Assembly: GCF_947179165.1 (NCBI RefSeq)
Contig: NC_077243.1
Coordinates: 5,264,001 to 5,328,000, forward strand
DNA from: Solanum dulcamara
Lineage: Eukaryota; Streptophyta; Magnoliopsida; Solanales; Solanaceae
Direction: 5' to 3'
Length of the DNA: 64,000 nucleotides
The position numbers and the translations under genes were made by a program. Below the pieces are notes generated by a model. The model saw nothing but the letters and a program-made list of their open reading frames with translations. It had not been told where the DNA came from and did no database searches. Of this stretch, positions 52,801-64,000 are shown piece by piece; the first letter of the stretch is position 1, and each line of letters opens with the position of its first letter.

Positions 52801-55800
52801 CTTTTTTTCTATTCATATTTTTTTGTATATTCCTGAGGTTTCGTGATATCCCCCTCATGTTTTCTTAATTCTAGGATTAGGAGGAGGAAGGAGAGCCTTG
52901 GAGTAACTGGTAAAGTTGCTGCCATGTGACCAGGAGGTCACGGGTTCAAGCCTTGGAAACAGCCTCTGGCAGAAATGCAAGGTAAGGCTGCGTACAATAG
53001 ACCCTTGTGGTCGGGCCCTTCCCCGGACCCTGCGCATAGCGGGAGCTTTAGTGCACCGGGCTGCCCTTTTAGGATTAGGAGGAGGTAAAAAAAACCAATG
53101 TAATTTACTTGTAGGTAGATATCGTTTAGACTTCCAAGGATATAATTTATTAAGTCTTGTTTTTAATTTCAATAACTGTTAACTATATGTTTATCATAAA
53201 TTACTAACACGTGTGTACGCTCAACTCTAACCGCCGACCCAAATTTGTGTCCTCCATAACCTCTTATCTAAAGTCATGTTCTTGGTAAGCTAAAGTTGCA
53301 TCATGTCCTATTTAATCATCTCCCCCCAATACTCTCTGTGTTATTTATGTATAAAAAAATAAGCAAATCGTCGAGTTGAATATTTGATATATTAGAAGAA
53401 CCGCAAAATTGAAATTGTTCAAACTTTCGTTGTATTGAATTTTATAACATTAACAATATGAATAAAACAACATATAATGGTAAAACAAAAAAGAGTGAGA
53501 TTTAAGCAAATGAGAAAAGGTTATAGCAGTTTTAATTAAAAGATAAAAGGTGAAAAAAATTGACTACAAACAACTGGGATCAATTTATGAGATGGAGCAT
53601 ACAACATGGGAAAGGGAAGTCCTCAGCAGCTCAAATATTCAAGATTATCCTGGCAGAATGTATCTATGGAATATGGATTGAGAGAAACAATTGAATCTTT
53701 GTGAAGAAATGTAGCAATATAGAACACATAGCAAAAGAGATAGCCAACACTACTATTGTTAGATCTAAGTCCAGCATAAGAAATGTTCTGAATAGCTTTA
53801 AGTTTTGGGCAATAGGTATGTTAGAGCTCCTGCTTAATGAGTGTTTCAACTGAGAACAAAGCATGCTGTGACAGCTGCTTGCTTGTAATGATTTGCTCTT
53901 GGTAATTAAATAACAAAGTTAGTTAACAAAAAAAAACTACCAATTATAACGAGATTTACTAATTAGCATGGGAAACACGTGTCCAAAAACTAGTTTATGG
54001 AAAAAGTGAGTGTATATGTTTCATATTTATTTTTTCCATGGACCTGTAACCTGATGACAACAAATAAGAACTTATTTCCAAATCAAATGGGTGAAAAATT
54101 TACAAACCATTCCAGTGATGCCAACAACAGAGACCACCCTATCTGCAAATCCAGAATTGTTTGCTGATGCTACAGATATTGGATTTACTGTAGGCTGCAT
54201 GATATTAAATCAAAGGACACGTGGTCATGTTTGTGTAAAGAAAAAATGGAACCTCAAGATTTATATCAACTAAGTAACAAGTACCTTTGCAGTTTCAGAT
54301 GCCCTGGAAGCATCATAAGCTAGGTTCTCAAAAGTGCGTACTAAACGAATACCATCATTATTTGCCAAAATCTTTATCCCATTTTCATTAGCAGAAACAG
54401 CCAATAGAGAACCATCCTTGTTGAATCGAATTCGAGGGCTTGCCTTGAATAATTTATTGAAAAAAAGAAAAAGCAGTCAGAATATAGTACAATACCACAA
54501 TTTTCTCAGTCAACCTCAAAATAAACTTACTGGAAGACCTCCATCAGCATCAATACTTGTCAAGAGTTGAACATGGTCCATATCCCAGAATTTGATTGAA
54601 AAATCATCACCAGCTGCCAAAAACCGATTTTTAGTTGTATCAAATTGTACAACACCCAGGGATCTTTTCCGAAACCCTAGATATGTTCTCTTAACAGCCC
54701 CTTCACTTTCATTCCACTCAACAATGTGAGACTCCCCATCTTTGCTGGTTCCACATGAAAAGAGTCTGCAAATTTGCCAACCAACACCCCATCCAAAAAA
54801 AAAAAAGGCAAAGAAGAAAAGAGAATGTGAGATTGGAGAAAAAACTATTATTCTCAAGTGACTTTAGCAAAATATGTTAAGTAGCAGTAACACAATGCAT
54901 CAAGCAGAATGAACCTAGTTCCGTCAGCACTGTATGCCATTGTTGTGCACCAACGACCAGGAGCCTCATAATCTACTCGAGATCCCAAATTATCATATAA
55001 CCACGCTTTTATCTTTCCATCTAACGCTGTAGAAAAAATAAACTATAGAAGGAAGTTATCAACACAAGTGCAAAATTGCAGACAACTAAACCGTAGTACA
55101 AGAGACATCATAACAGTATCCTTACCTGAATGCTTTCTTTATGGTGAGGGCACACAGAGTATACAGGTGCCTCATGACCCTCAAACGTATATTGTGTTGC
55201 ACCAGATGTGGCATCCCAAACCTAGAAATTAGTAAACGTTGGAAAGAACAAGCAATTATTCCCCCACCAAAAATTGTCTTTCATACGCAAAAAAGCGATA
55301 TTTATGCCTTCCCAACCTTTATAGTTTTGTCGTCACCACATGTTATAACACAGAGCTGCTTATTAGGGTGAGAGAATGCAAGATCATTTACGCCTCCAAC
55401 ATGAGCATCAATCTGCAAAAGCATTATCAGTCTGTATTGTGAAATTATTCAGAATTTTATCGTCAGGGCAAGAGCCATAATGCCATCATATTATACCTCC
55501 ACGTGCTGACGTATGTCATCATTCCCGTGATAGGAATATATTTGAACGATGTGCCTAGAGTATGCAACCCCTGCTCAATAGAAAAGTCATTCTAAGAGAT
55601 CAACTTCTTTTTGACAGTGCACTACAGTACGATGGGAAATGTGCCTTTCATGAAACCTTACCAAATAACGAACCATCGGGGCTCCATATAACACGGTTAA
55701 CTGAGACACCAGGATCTTTTACCAGAGCAGTCTTGAGTTCAGTTGAGAAATTGTTTTGATCAGATGAGATGAATATCATATAATTAAGGGGCGCAATTTC

Positions 55801-58406
55801 AATCTTAGGAACGAAAAAAAAAACGAACCTGTAATGGCATTGAACATGCACCCAAGTCCCATACTTTGAAGTTTCTCAACACCAGTCTCTCCCTTGAACC
55901 AACTTCCCACAATGCAATATCTCCAACATTCGTGCCAACTAGTTTGTAACATAGAAAGTCATGATAAATGCAACTTCCAAAAAATATGAAGTGACAAATA
56001 GAAAACACCAGTGTGTTAATAAAGAAGAGCATTCAGAAGATGTAGACCTAGAAGCAATGTCTGCTGAGAAGGATGAAAATCCATGCTCATGGGAGATGAT
56101 CCCTGGTTTAATGTTCTTGCAACAGTCTTTGGCAAGTCATCAGGTACACTAAGAGATTGATTATGACCTTGCCCTGGAAATGATATAGGTAGCACATTCA
56201 CAGGAAGATTAACCTGTATAATGAAAAATAAGAAAAGAAAGTGAAGCAACAATAGAAAATGTGAATATTGCTGACAGAATGACTGAGAGATCGAAATACC
56301 CTGCTACCTCATCAGATATTCCCAGTGACCTAGTTCTTTTGGCAGCATGATCAGATTCCCCAGATGGATAATCAATAGATGGATTTGTTGGTGGAGTCCT
56401 GGGATGTTTTAGAGAAGCTACAGAAGGGAATGCAGAAAATCACCAGTTAAGAGAGCTAGAATAACCTACAGAAAATTAAATAGTTGTTTCATGTGACAGC
56501 CAAACTCTGTCATTATCTGTCAAACAAATTTCTTAATCCATGTAGACCAAATTCATTCACTTTTGTTTTCTAATACCTTGATCTCAGTACGAGTATGTAT
56601 GATTTACTCAAGAAAAGGGGTCAGAAACATAATCTATCAAAACTGACCGGAATTGAAGGGAATTCTGTCTATATACAGCAATATGAAGAGAACCAATTCC
56701 TCATGACAACTAGAGACTAGACTGTTCTAATGCAAGGGCACTATAATCATGACTAGGTGATGACTCAACATTTTAGCCATTCGTCATTTACAATTGTATA
56801 TCTTCATAGACACCTGTCTTTACAATGATTTTCAGTTGCTTACTTTAGAAAAAAAAAACCTTCACATCATGTAAATACCCTCAAGTGATACCTGGAATAG
56901 ATGAAGGACCAAGACCCATAGGTCCACCAGAAACTGATGGATGAGCTACAGTGGGTGGGTTGGACATCCACCCAGCAAGAGGAGCTGCCACAGGTGTTGG
57001 CCCAGGTTGGAAAGGCTGAATAAAGTTTGCAACAGAATAAGCAAAACTCTTAGTGGTTAAACATAAGTAGCAAGTAAGCTGTACAAAAAACTAACCCCAT
57101 GTGCACCAAGAGGAGGGAAGCTGCCTGGTTTTGGCACTGATCCGAGCAACGGATTGTTTGCAGGTGATGGAGCTCGAGCACCATTTGGTTGTCCACAAGA
57201 ATGATCCACGAAAAGTGTTTTGATATCTGGATTTGGCCTAGGATTTTTACAAAGCTGGTGCTGCCAATTTAAGCTGCAGCATGCAATTCATTGTCAGTTC
57301 CCAATTTACAATAACCTCGTATTGCTAGTTTAGTTGAATAACGACAGGCAGGATACATTGATGCTGACTAATACTTTCATCATGAATTCTAAGATAATTA
57401 CATAGACCAATATCTATGAGCTGCTTACATTGCATAGCACTTCTAAGGTCCTAAAGGATCTATAGCTCAAGTTACGTTGTGAAAAGGTAAATACATGATA
57501 GCTAAGTTTCGCTTGGTACAATATGCTCTGGCACTATAGCTTAGGCCACTATGGCTTTCAAAACGAATGTAAAAGTTTCACAAGGACCATCACCTTTGGT
57601 TAATCAAAGTTCGTAACCTTGAATTTTTAAGGTTGGGAAACTGCAATTTGTCACGAAACAGGGGATTTGCTTCAATAAGCTTTTTGAGCTCAACCAACAT
57701 AATAGCTCGTGCAGATTTAGTATCTCCATACTTGGACAGCTGTTCATTCTCCCTATAAATTGATCAGGCCACTTAATTACACGTTTAGAAAAGGGTTCTA
57801 TCTTCATTGACAAATTATAGATAGGTAATACCTGAAATTCTCTAGTGTCAACAGCTGAGTAATCTCCTTGAAAAGCTCCTCATTGAAAGATGCAAAAACT
57901 TTAAGATCCTTTACAAGAATTTCAACACCTTTGGACCGGTCACGCCTATCACAAACTCAAATTAACCAATTCATCAAAATCAATATGTAAACCTAGGGAA
58001 AGCAACTATTCCTCCAAAAAGATAAAATCTTACTTGTCCAATGCCTCAAGATACTTTTGCTTCCTTATTTCAAAGAAAATTTTCATGGAATAACGGTTGT
58101 CATCCACTTTGGTAAAACCAGAGAGATACTTTTCAACTTCATCCCAATTACCATTATGCACTTCATCTTCGAAGTACTTCATGTTAAAGAAAAATCCAGA
58201 TTCTTGCTCAAGCCTATAGCAACAAATTAAAGTAAAATGCCCTTTTGGCAATGTGTTGCAATGTACAAAGTTAACTGCTCATGATGTGCTAAAATTTGAA
58301 GCATTAAAATTGAAAAAGGTACATACTTGTGAACTGTTTCTCTGAATTTTTCCTCATCTAGAAACTGTAAGATCAAGAATACAAGCTCTCTGCTAAGAGA
58401 TGACAT
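46864..58406 (-). CDS. TPL: TOPLESS/TOPLESS-related transcriptional corepressor
   Basis: There are 25 exons: 58327-58406, 58034-58213, 57832-57945, 57594-57752, 57096-57273, 56892-57015, 56308-56417, 56048-56213, 55829-55938, 55662-55731, 55497-55570, 55317-55412, 55126-55221, 54915-55042, 54531-54765, 54285-54443, 54108-54194, 50594-50740, 49442-49552, 49184-49363, 48978-49106, 48768-48863, 47952-48134, 47705-47871 and 46864-47077. They give exactly 1130 residues, against 1131 in Arabidopsis TPL. The N-terminus MSSLSRELVFLILQFLDEEK is the LisH domain. A CTLH domain follows, which binds EAR motifs of Aux/IAA, JAZ-NINJA and similar repressors. A proline-rich linker and two WD40 propellers (from about residue 340) complete it. 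In the nucleus it recruits histone deacetylases and Mediator. Intron 17 (50741-54107, 3.4 kb) is swollen by repeats. Which TPL/TPR paralogue it is cannot be settled here. Confidence 0.95.
47516..47530. repeat. Run of 15 G in TOPLESS intron 24
   Basis: A guanine homopolymer of 15 bases lies in an otherwise AT-rich intron. The equivalent place in the left duplicate (about 37893-37905) has a much shorter G stretch followed by T and C runs. Just upstream, 'cattggtggatatgtttgt' is duplicated. Confidence 0.8.
50885..51015 (-). mobile_element. TS-type SINE in TOPLESS intron 17
   Basis: On the plus strand it reads 'acaacaacatacatagtgca', 'atcccacaaagtggggtatg' and 'gtacgcagaccttactctta', then 'ggtagagaggttgtttcaaa'. 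It is the orthologous copy of the insertion at 41650-41770 in the left duplicate and is transcribed as part of the intron, in sense with the gene. Confidence 0.78.
52873..53085 (+). mobile_element. Full-length Au SINE with 15-bp target-site duplications
   Basis: The body (52888-53070, 183 bp) begins 'aaggagagccttggagtaac' and holds an A box near 'gtaactggtaaag' and a perfect B box, 'ggttcaagcc', at 52943-52952. It then reads 'aatagacccttgtggtcggg' and 'cccggaccctgcgcatagcg', ending 'gggctgccctttt'. It is flanked by 'aggattaggaggagg' at 52873-52887 and 53071-53085, identical. Au SINEs occur across flowering plants. This copy looks intact and recent, antisense in TOPLESS intron 17. The matching place in the left duplicate lacks it. 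Confidence 0.93.
53560..53930 (+). mobile_element. LINE 3'-end remnant in TOPLESS intron 17
   Basis: A plus-strand frame at about 53606-53810 reads GKSSAAQIFKIILAECIYGI, then WIERNN, a stop where Arg is usual, and IFVKKCSNIEHIAKEIA. This is the C-terminal region that follows the reverse transcriptase in plant L1-type LINEs. After it, 'tgtaatgatttgctcttggt' resembles a LINE 3' tail. It is 5' truncated, as is usual for LINE insertions, and carries at least one stop. Confidence 0.65.
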
Positions 58407-58523
58407 TGCTACTACCTCGTCTTCAAGCCCAGAACAAGTATGAAAAAACAGTGTTTCTGCAGATCTGCAAAATTCCATAAATGAATTTCTTTTAGTTTAA
58501 CTAAAAACTCCAGAGCTAACAAC

Positions 58524-58568
<45 letters not shown>

Positions 58569-59300
58569 TAATCCATATGATTAAATATGTTGTCAGCTCC
58601 CACTAACTTTATTTAATAATTAAATATCAAAGCATTTAATTATTGCCGGACACAAGCCCCCAAACTCAAAGTACTGTTCAAAATTAAACTAGTCCCCAAA
58701 ATATATCAAAAGGTAAAAAAAAAAAAAAAAAAAAAGAGATCCAAACAATTAAAACCCAACCCAGAATCCGATTACTGAAAGTAATCTTCAATCTAACACG
58801 AAACAGAACTCCATTTTCACCCACCGACGCAGATGATGTGAAAGTAGAACGACCCAAATGCAAAAAGAAGTGATTTTTTTTCTTTGGAAAGATGGGGGTT
58901 TTGTTTCCGGAGGATCAGAGACACAAAAGCAGCTTTAAATCCATTGAAATCGAAGATGCAAAGGAAAAGGGGGCCAAATAAACACCAAAAGCGACTCGAT
59001 AAACAAAGAGAGAGAGAAAGTGGAGAAATTAAAGCGAAAAGCAAACACTGAGGAAAAAAAGTAAATATTCCATGAAACATATACGTACACTGGTTTACAG
59101 AGGTTCACCGAACAGATAGATCCATGGAAGAAGAGAGGAGAAAATTGAAATGCAAAATGGGACTAATTAACGACGAGCTCGAGGCACAAAATAGGTATAT
59201 ATCCTTCGCACTCTCTCTCTCTAAATATAGAAGTCTATTATATGTTTGTTCCAATTTCCCTTTTTCTCTCTATATACTAAATCTTATCGTATCGTCGAGA
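58407..59300 (-). promoter_or_regulatory. 5' leader, leader intron and promoter of the TOPLESS gene
   Basis: The minus strand shows an AG acceptor at 58466-58465 followed by leader sequence 58464-58407, so the untranslated leader is interrupted by an intron. That intron contains an (AAT)n microsatellite at 58524-58566 and a run of about 21 A at 58715-58735. The upstream leader exon probably lies between 58800 and 59100. CT-repeat pyrimidine tracts near 59205-59270 mark the likely promoter. The leader donor and start site cannot be fixed by eye. Confidence 0.5.
58524..58566. repeat. (AAT)n microsatellite
   Basis: About 14 perfect ATA/AAT units lie in the untranslated-leader intron of the TOPLESS gene. 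They are likely length-polymorphic. Confidence 0.9.
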
Positions 59301-62300
59301 AAATGAAAAAGACTTTCGCGAGACATTATTGTGATTCTCTGAGATAAGTAAAACTACTTATCATTGATAACCACAATAACGATTCAATAAGTACAGAATT
59401 GTGGGGTCTACAAAGCTGGCTAATTATATCTTTTTAGTCAGCTTGGAATCAACAGCCGACAGCTGTCGACTCTTCGGCTCGGATACTGACTTGTTACCAT
59501 GATGCTCAATTGAAAAATAGGATTGCCACGTGGAGAACTTTGAGCTTTTGATCTTACCGTATTAGGGAATCAGACGGGTAGAAATCAAGTTAGGCCTACT
59601 GCAGAGTAGCTGATTGTGAAAACTTATGAGAGTGTGAAACTTTCAAATCCTTTTCTAGGAAACGATGAATTTTCTCTTAATTATTCAGGTCAAGTTGAAC
59701 TTAGATTTACTGAAATGCCATCCTGCTCAATTTTAGTACCACGAGAATAGTGAAAAGGACAGCCCAACTATTCGCGATAAGCTTTCTGGAGAATTAATGA
59801 CTTGAAAATTTCAGACGAAATGAGTTTTTGATGGGTTAGATATAAATAAAGAGTAAAGAAGAGTGTACTGGGTAGGGCTTCCTAATTTATGCGCAAGTGG
59901 GAGAATCTAAAGGTTTATTAACTACGACGGACCTAGAATTTTTGTTGAATAGATTTAAAATATAAAAATAAATATATGAGAAAATCTAATAGGGCTATAT
60001 ACAAATAAATGTAAAAAAAAATTGAATGCATTATCCAACAGCATGAAAAAATCGTTGAATGGCCTTTCCTTCACGCGCCTCACGGTGCTACCGCGTTGGA
60101 ATGTCAACTACCATAATAGTATTGTGAAATATAATTATTTCACAATTTAATATTTTTTCAATTCGAATTATTGTGGATTTTTTAATTTTTATTATATTAA
60201 TATAATTAAAAATAATATATACTTTAAAATATTATTCGAAATTTACATAATTTGTACTTTAAAAAGTGTCACATAAATTAAAAAATAAATATTATAAATT
60301 TGAGGGATATATTTTGTTTTATAATGATAAATCGATCTACCTACTAGTTAGAACGCTTGAGCTAACGTAATTCAAAATAAAAGGCAGTGGGTCCGATTTT
60401 AATAACACTTTAATGAAATTTAGAATTAATTATTTTATTTATCTTGTCCGTTTTACAAAGAATGTGTGTATTTGGTATGGTTTCATTTTTATGGTAAAAA
60501 TTATTTTGAAAGAATAATACCCTTAGATTACTTTTTTGGAATAATCTGATAGGAAGAAAAAAAGACTTTTATGATGAAAGTAGACAAAACAAAATTCATA
60601 GGTAGGCAAAGGCATTTTGCATTGATGGTCTCTTTCCCTTCCCAATTTCAGACCCCAAATTCATACTTTAATTATGTAATTTAAAATTAAAGATATGTTA
60701 ATTTGAAAGTATTAAAATGTCCCTTGATCTTGTATACTTAAATATGACGTATGAAAAGTTAAATTTTAAAAAATTTCAAAAGGAAAAGATATAATAAATA
60801 ACTTATTAACTTAGTTTCAGCTTGTATTTAAGCAATGTAATTTTGAATGTGTGTAAATAGACAATTAAATTATAATAAAGTTGAACAAGTTTACACACAC
60901 GTTCTATATGATAAATTTCACGCGATTTTTCATGGAGAACGCGTGCATCTCACACATTTGATATGTAGGTTATGTGTATTTACTTGTTCAGCCTTATGAT
61001 AGCGTAAACGTTTATTTATACACATTCAAAATTAAAGAATATAAATATCTATTAAAATTAAGTTAAATAACATGTTTATATGTTATATTAAGAAAAAATA
61101 TTTTCTTTTAATAGTAAAAAATAGAATAAATTAAGATGAGAGAAATATGTAGTGTAATATTTTTGGTATACTTCCATGGAAAATGACTTTTTGCCACCAT
61201 TTAATCGAATATTTGCCGACAAAGGAATTGGTGGGTCAGAACTATGATGCATCGACACGTGGTATATGGCCCCGTGCCCATTGCTAAATCAACTCCAGGC
61301 TTCTTTTTTTTCTTTTTTCTTTTTATTCTCCTATATTCTGTTGTTAACTTTATTTCTCCTTTAAAGGTTAGTAGTTCGGTATAACTAGCTCTCAGATGAA
61401 GTTTTGAATATGGAAAAAAAATTGTTATGAGTGTTATCTCTAAATAAATTTTATAATGTACGATTTAAATTTAATAAAAAATTTAATATGAACTTCGGAC
61501 ATTGAGTGAGAAATTAAAAAAAAAGGTATAACAGAAAATACTTTTCAAAAATAAAACAATGATCTTTTATTTATTTTTTATGTTGGTATCCAATCAAAAA
61601 ATATTATTTTATAGTATTTATATATAATTTGAATAAATATATTATGAGATAGAGCTTATAGGGGTGAGAATAGGAGGGTGTGGACTGGTGGATATGAAGG
61701 TTATGAGGTAGGTATGACGATGAGGGTGTGGAATTTCACTGATAAAATTTATTTTTTTATTTTTACTAAAAGAGTCATCTTTCTCTTTTTATGAAACTTA
61801 TTTTTTTTTAAAAAAAAAGACCAATGAAATATTAATATATATATATATCAAAAATTTTGAGCTCCACATGACTAGCAGGAATAAGGGGAGACCCAACTGA
61901 CAATAAGTAGTGGTGAAGTTACTAAAATTTGTATTATTCTTCGATCTAAATTATGGTAGTAATTATGTTTGTTTAAATTGACATGACCTGATTAAGAATT
62001 TCCTTTGTCATTTTTTTCTTTTTCACTTTAAAATAAAATTTCTTGTCTTATCATGATAGAGACAATTCAAACTTAACCACATATTAACATTCATCAACCT
62101 AATAAATGATACGCGTATATTTAAAAGACACATAGATTTTGGATAATTAATTATTTTAATTTCACATTATCTTGATCAATGTGAATAAATTTTATTTGAC
62201 ATGACATCTCATTAAAAAAAAAATCCTTTATCTAGCTATCCATTCTCGACCAGTTATTCAGACTCTGGTTGATAGTGACTTCTTATGTTGATTTTTATTT

Positions 62301-62447
62301 TTATTATATAAGTTTTATATGTGCTGTTATTTATTTATTTTAACAAAAATCTCAAAAACTCATTGATATTTAAAAGAAACCTTATCTTATCTTCCACCTT
62401 ATGCTCCGCTCCCCGTCTCTGTCTCCAAAGTTCTATTTTCACAGGAG
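59301..62447. other. AT-rich intergenic DNA without recognisable genes
   Basis: I find no open frame with protein-like composition on either strand. Two CACGTG-type sites are present in 'ttgccacgtggagaac' near 59523 and 'gacacgtggtatatgg' near 61255; these could be G-boxes but also occur by chance. Long A and T runs and short AT repeats dominate. Confidence 0.55.
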
Positions 62448-62652
62448 CTTTGTTCGGAAGGTTGCTATTTATTATTTTATAATATATCATATTATTTTGT
62501 GATAAATATTATACATATTTAGATGTTACATAATAATAAATTTAATAATATAATATAATAAATTTTAAATTAACAATTCAAAATAATAATAATAATAATA
62601 ATAATACAATACAATAGATAACAACTACTGCAACCATCCAAACAAGGCGTTA
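62448..62652. mobile_element. Small MITE with TTGTTCGGA / TCCAAACAA ends
   Basis: The left end 'ctttgttcggaaggttgcta' and the right end 'gcaaccatccaaacaaggcg' are imperfect inverted repeats enclosing about 205 bp of AT-rich sequence with an (AAT)n run at 62585. It resembles the MITE at 45545-45945 in its ends and in the 'aatacaatacaatagataac' segment. No coding capacity. Confidence 0.6.
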
Positions 62653-64000
62653 GAGTGTCACAATCTGAAAAGTGGGTCGGGAATAAAAGTCTACTATTTA
62701 AAACAGGAAATTAGTGTTAGGGATATTATTGGATTTTTAATATATACTTCCCTTATTTTGGTCGAAAATGAATGCTCTCTTCCTAATTCGAGCACGTTTG
62801 TCAACACGTGGGATCAAAACTTGTCGTGGTAAGTTAGATACAGTTCATACAGAAACACATGGAATTCCATTAAAGTTAATAATTATTTTTAATTTTAAAT
62901 AAAAATCATTGTAAATATTCAAAATTAAAATAATGAGAAATTTTATGGACTTACAATTTTCATACTCTAACAATTTATTTATATTATTAGATGAGAGAAA
63001 GCAATCATTTCCAATAGTCATGGGTAATGTTTGACTTCTAAAAAGTGAAAGAGAAATAGGAGTACTTAATTTGAGACAAACATTATTATGGGGTGGGTCA
63101 AAAGGAAAAGGAGACCGTCATTAGAGTATAATACTAATGGAAGTTGAGAAGTCATTAGTCACGAGGTAACTAATAAATTCAGCAATTTGGAAACTATTGT
63201 GTAAATTTACAATATTTAAATGCACCAATATAAGAACCACAATATTAAATGATAGCAATATCCATGTAGATTGTAGTGAGATGGTTAGATCCTTTTATTC
63301 ATAAGGGAAAGAATAAAAAAAAATGATAGAATCACTCCCAAAAAATGAATTACGCAAATTTAAAAAATTAAATTTCAATATAAATATTGAACACCAAAGA
63401 AAAAAAAAAAATGAGCTTATACTTCACCAAAAACAAAACTTTAGCCTCTTCCTTTTCTTTGTCCTTTGACAACAAATAATATTACTATGGTAATATATAA
63501 ACATTTCAAAAGTGAAATGATGCAACAATATCCGTTATAATCGAAGGAGGACAAAATAAAAACTCACAACAATATTATATAACAATGAAATAGAAAATTT
63601 TGTTGGATTATGGACTAGTATATTCTAAGATCTAGAAATATGTATATCACATATATTTTCAAAGGAACTCATAAAATTCAGCATGAGTAATTTCTATCTT
63701 CTATAAAACTACATTTTCCTTAATAGTATATATTCATCACTTATTTTGCGACGAAATTTACATATTTGACCATTAACTTTTTATAACGTTTCCAATGCTT
63801 CACTTTTGAACCTTCTTCTAATTAGGTTCCCTTTTTCAATAATTAAAGATCATGTTAATATTCACTTTAACTTCGTAAATACATTACCAAAGATTGCTTG
63901 TTGATGTAAGCAAGATAGTAGTGGTGGGATAAAAAAAACATTATAAGAAATTTATAAAATATTATTAATTATCTGGCCTAGTATTTGAACACGTGATCTA
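62653..64000. other. AT-rich intergenic DNA without recognisable genes
   Basis: Nothing recognisable is present: no protein-like frame, RNA gene or complete repeat element up to the right edge of the window. Confidence 0.55.

Larger units (their letters stand above)
36052..54672. repeat. Tandem segmental duplication: 36052-44331 and 44332-54672
   Basis: The unit runs from the 3' flank of the LRR gene to exon 15 of the TOPLESS gene. The left copy begins 'gatttggctagatgtcattc' and the right copy 'gatttgggtagatgtcattc' at 44332, each followed by 'tgtatcttggtc' and 'gaagccttctctcgtattgg'. The left copy ends inside the equivalent of TOPLESS exon 15, directly at the junction. The right copy keeps the working TOPLESS exons 15-25; the left became a pseudogene. 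The copies differ in length because of insertions: two MITEs at 44990-45945, repeats at 50885-53930, and the 257-bp triplication at 38443. Divergence suggests an old event. Confidence 0.9.

Noticed and set aside
52916..53182. Open frames of 88 and 105 residues on both strands
   Set aside because: They lie across the Au SINE, whose GC-rich body is open by chance in several frames.

Overview
This is nuclear DNA of a flowering plant, almost certainly a nightshade (Solanaceae, most likely Solanum). The genes have many short GT-AG introns and AT-rich spacers, and the dispersed repeats are ones I know from nightshades: TS-type SINEs ending in TTG repeats, an Au SINE and other tRNA-derived SINEs. 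The species is an inference from repeats and gene density, not from a marker gene.

Layout, left to right. (1) 1-7000: a tandemly duplicated block. It holds a PR-10/Bet v 1-type pathogenesis-related gene (one copy cut by the window edge, one complete at 2796-3370) and the 3' end of a DDX41-type DEAD-box helicase gene. The full-length helicase copy (4205-6992) has a frameshift pair and an in-frame nonsense codon and looks dead. (2) 8755-16186, minus strand: a complete ten-exon CobW/G3E GTPase gene with a predicted plastid transit peptide, a GCLCC motif and a histidine-rich metal-binding linker. (3) 16190-23600: a gene-poor stretch with an organelle-like insertion, a TS SINE with perfect target-site duplications, and a Tourist-like MITE nested inside a long-TIR transposon. 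(4) 23599-35940, plus strand: a complete 15-exon leucine-rich-repeat gene in which most exons are exactly one 24-residue repeat. (5) 36050-58406, minus strand: a complete 25-exon TOPLESS-type corepressor gene (46864-58406), convergent with the LRR gene. Between them lies a decayed tandem copy of its 3' half (37257-44320), with an internal 257-bp triplication and an inverted duplication carrying a truncated Au SINE. (6) 58407-64000: the TOPLESS 5' leader and promoter, then AT-rich intergenic DNA with a small MITE.

The genes do not form a pathway; they are ordinary neighbours on a plant chromosome. I derived exon joins by reading splice dinucleotides and frame and by comparison with remembered family sequences. 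The three intact multi-exon genes add up to exact open frames (459, 577 and 1130 residues). The distinctive biology here is local genome rearrangement (two independent tandem duplications that start inside genes, plus nested transposition), not a new molecular system.
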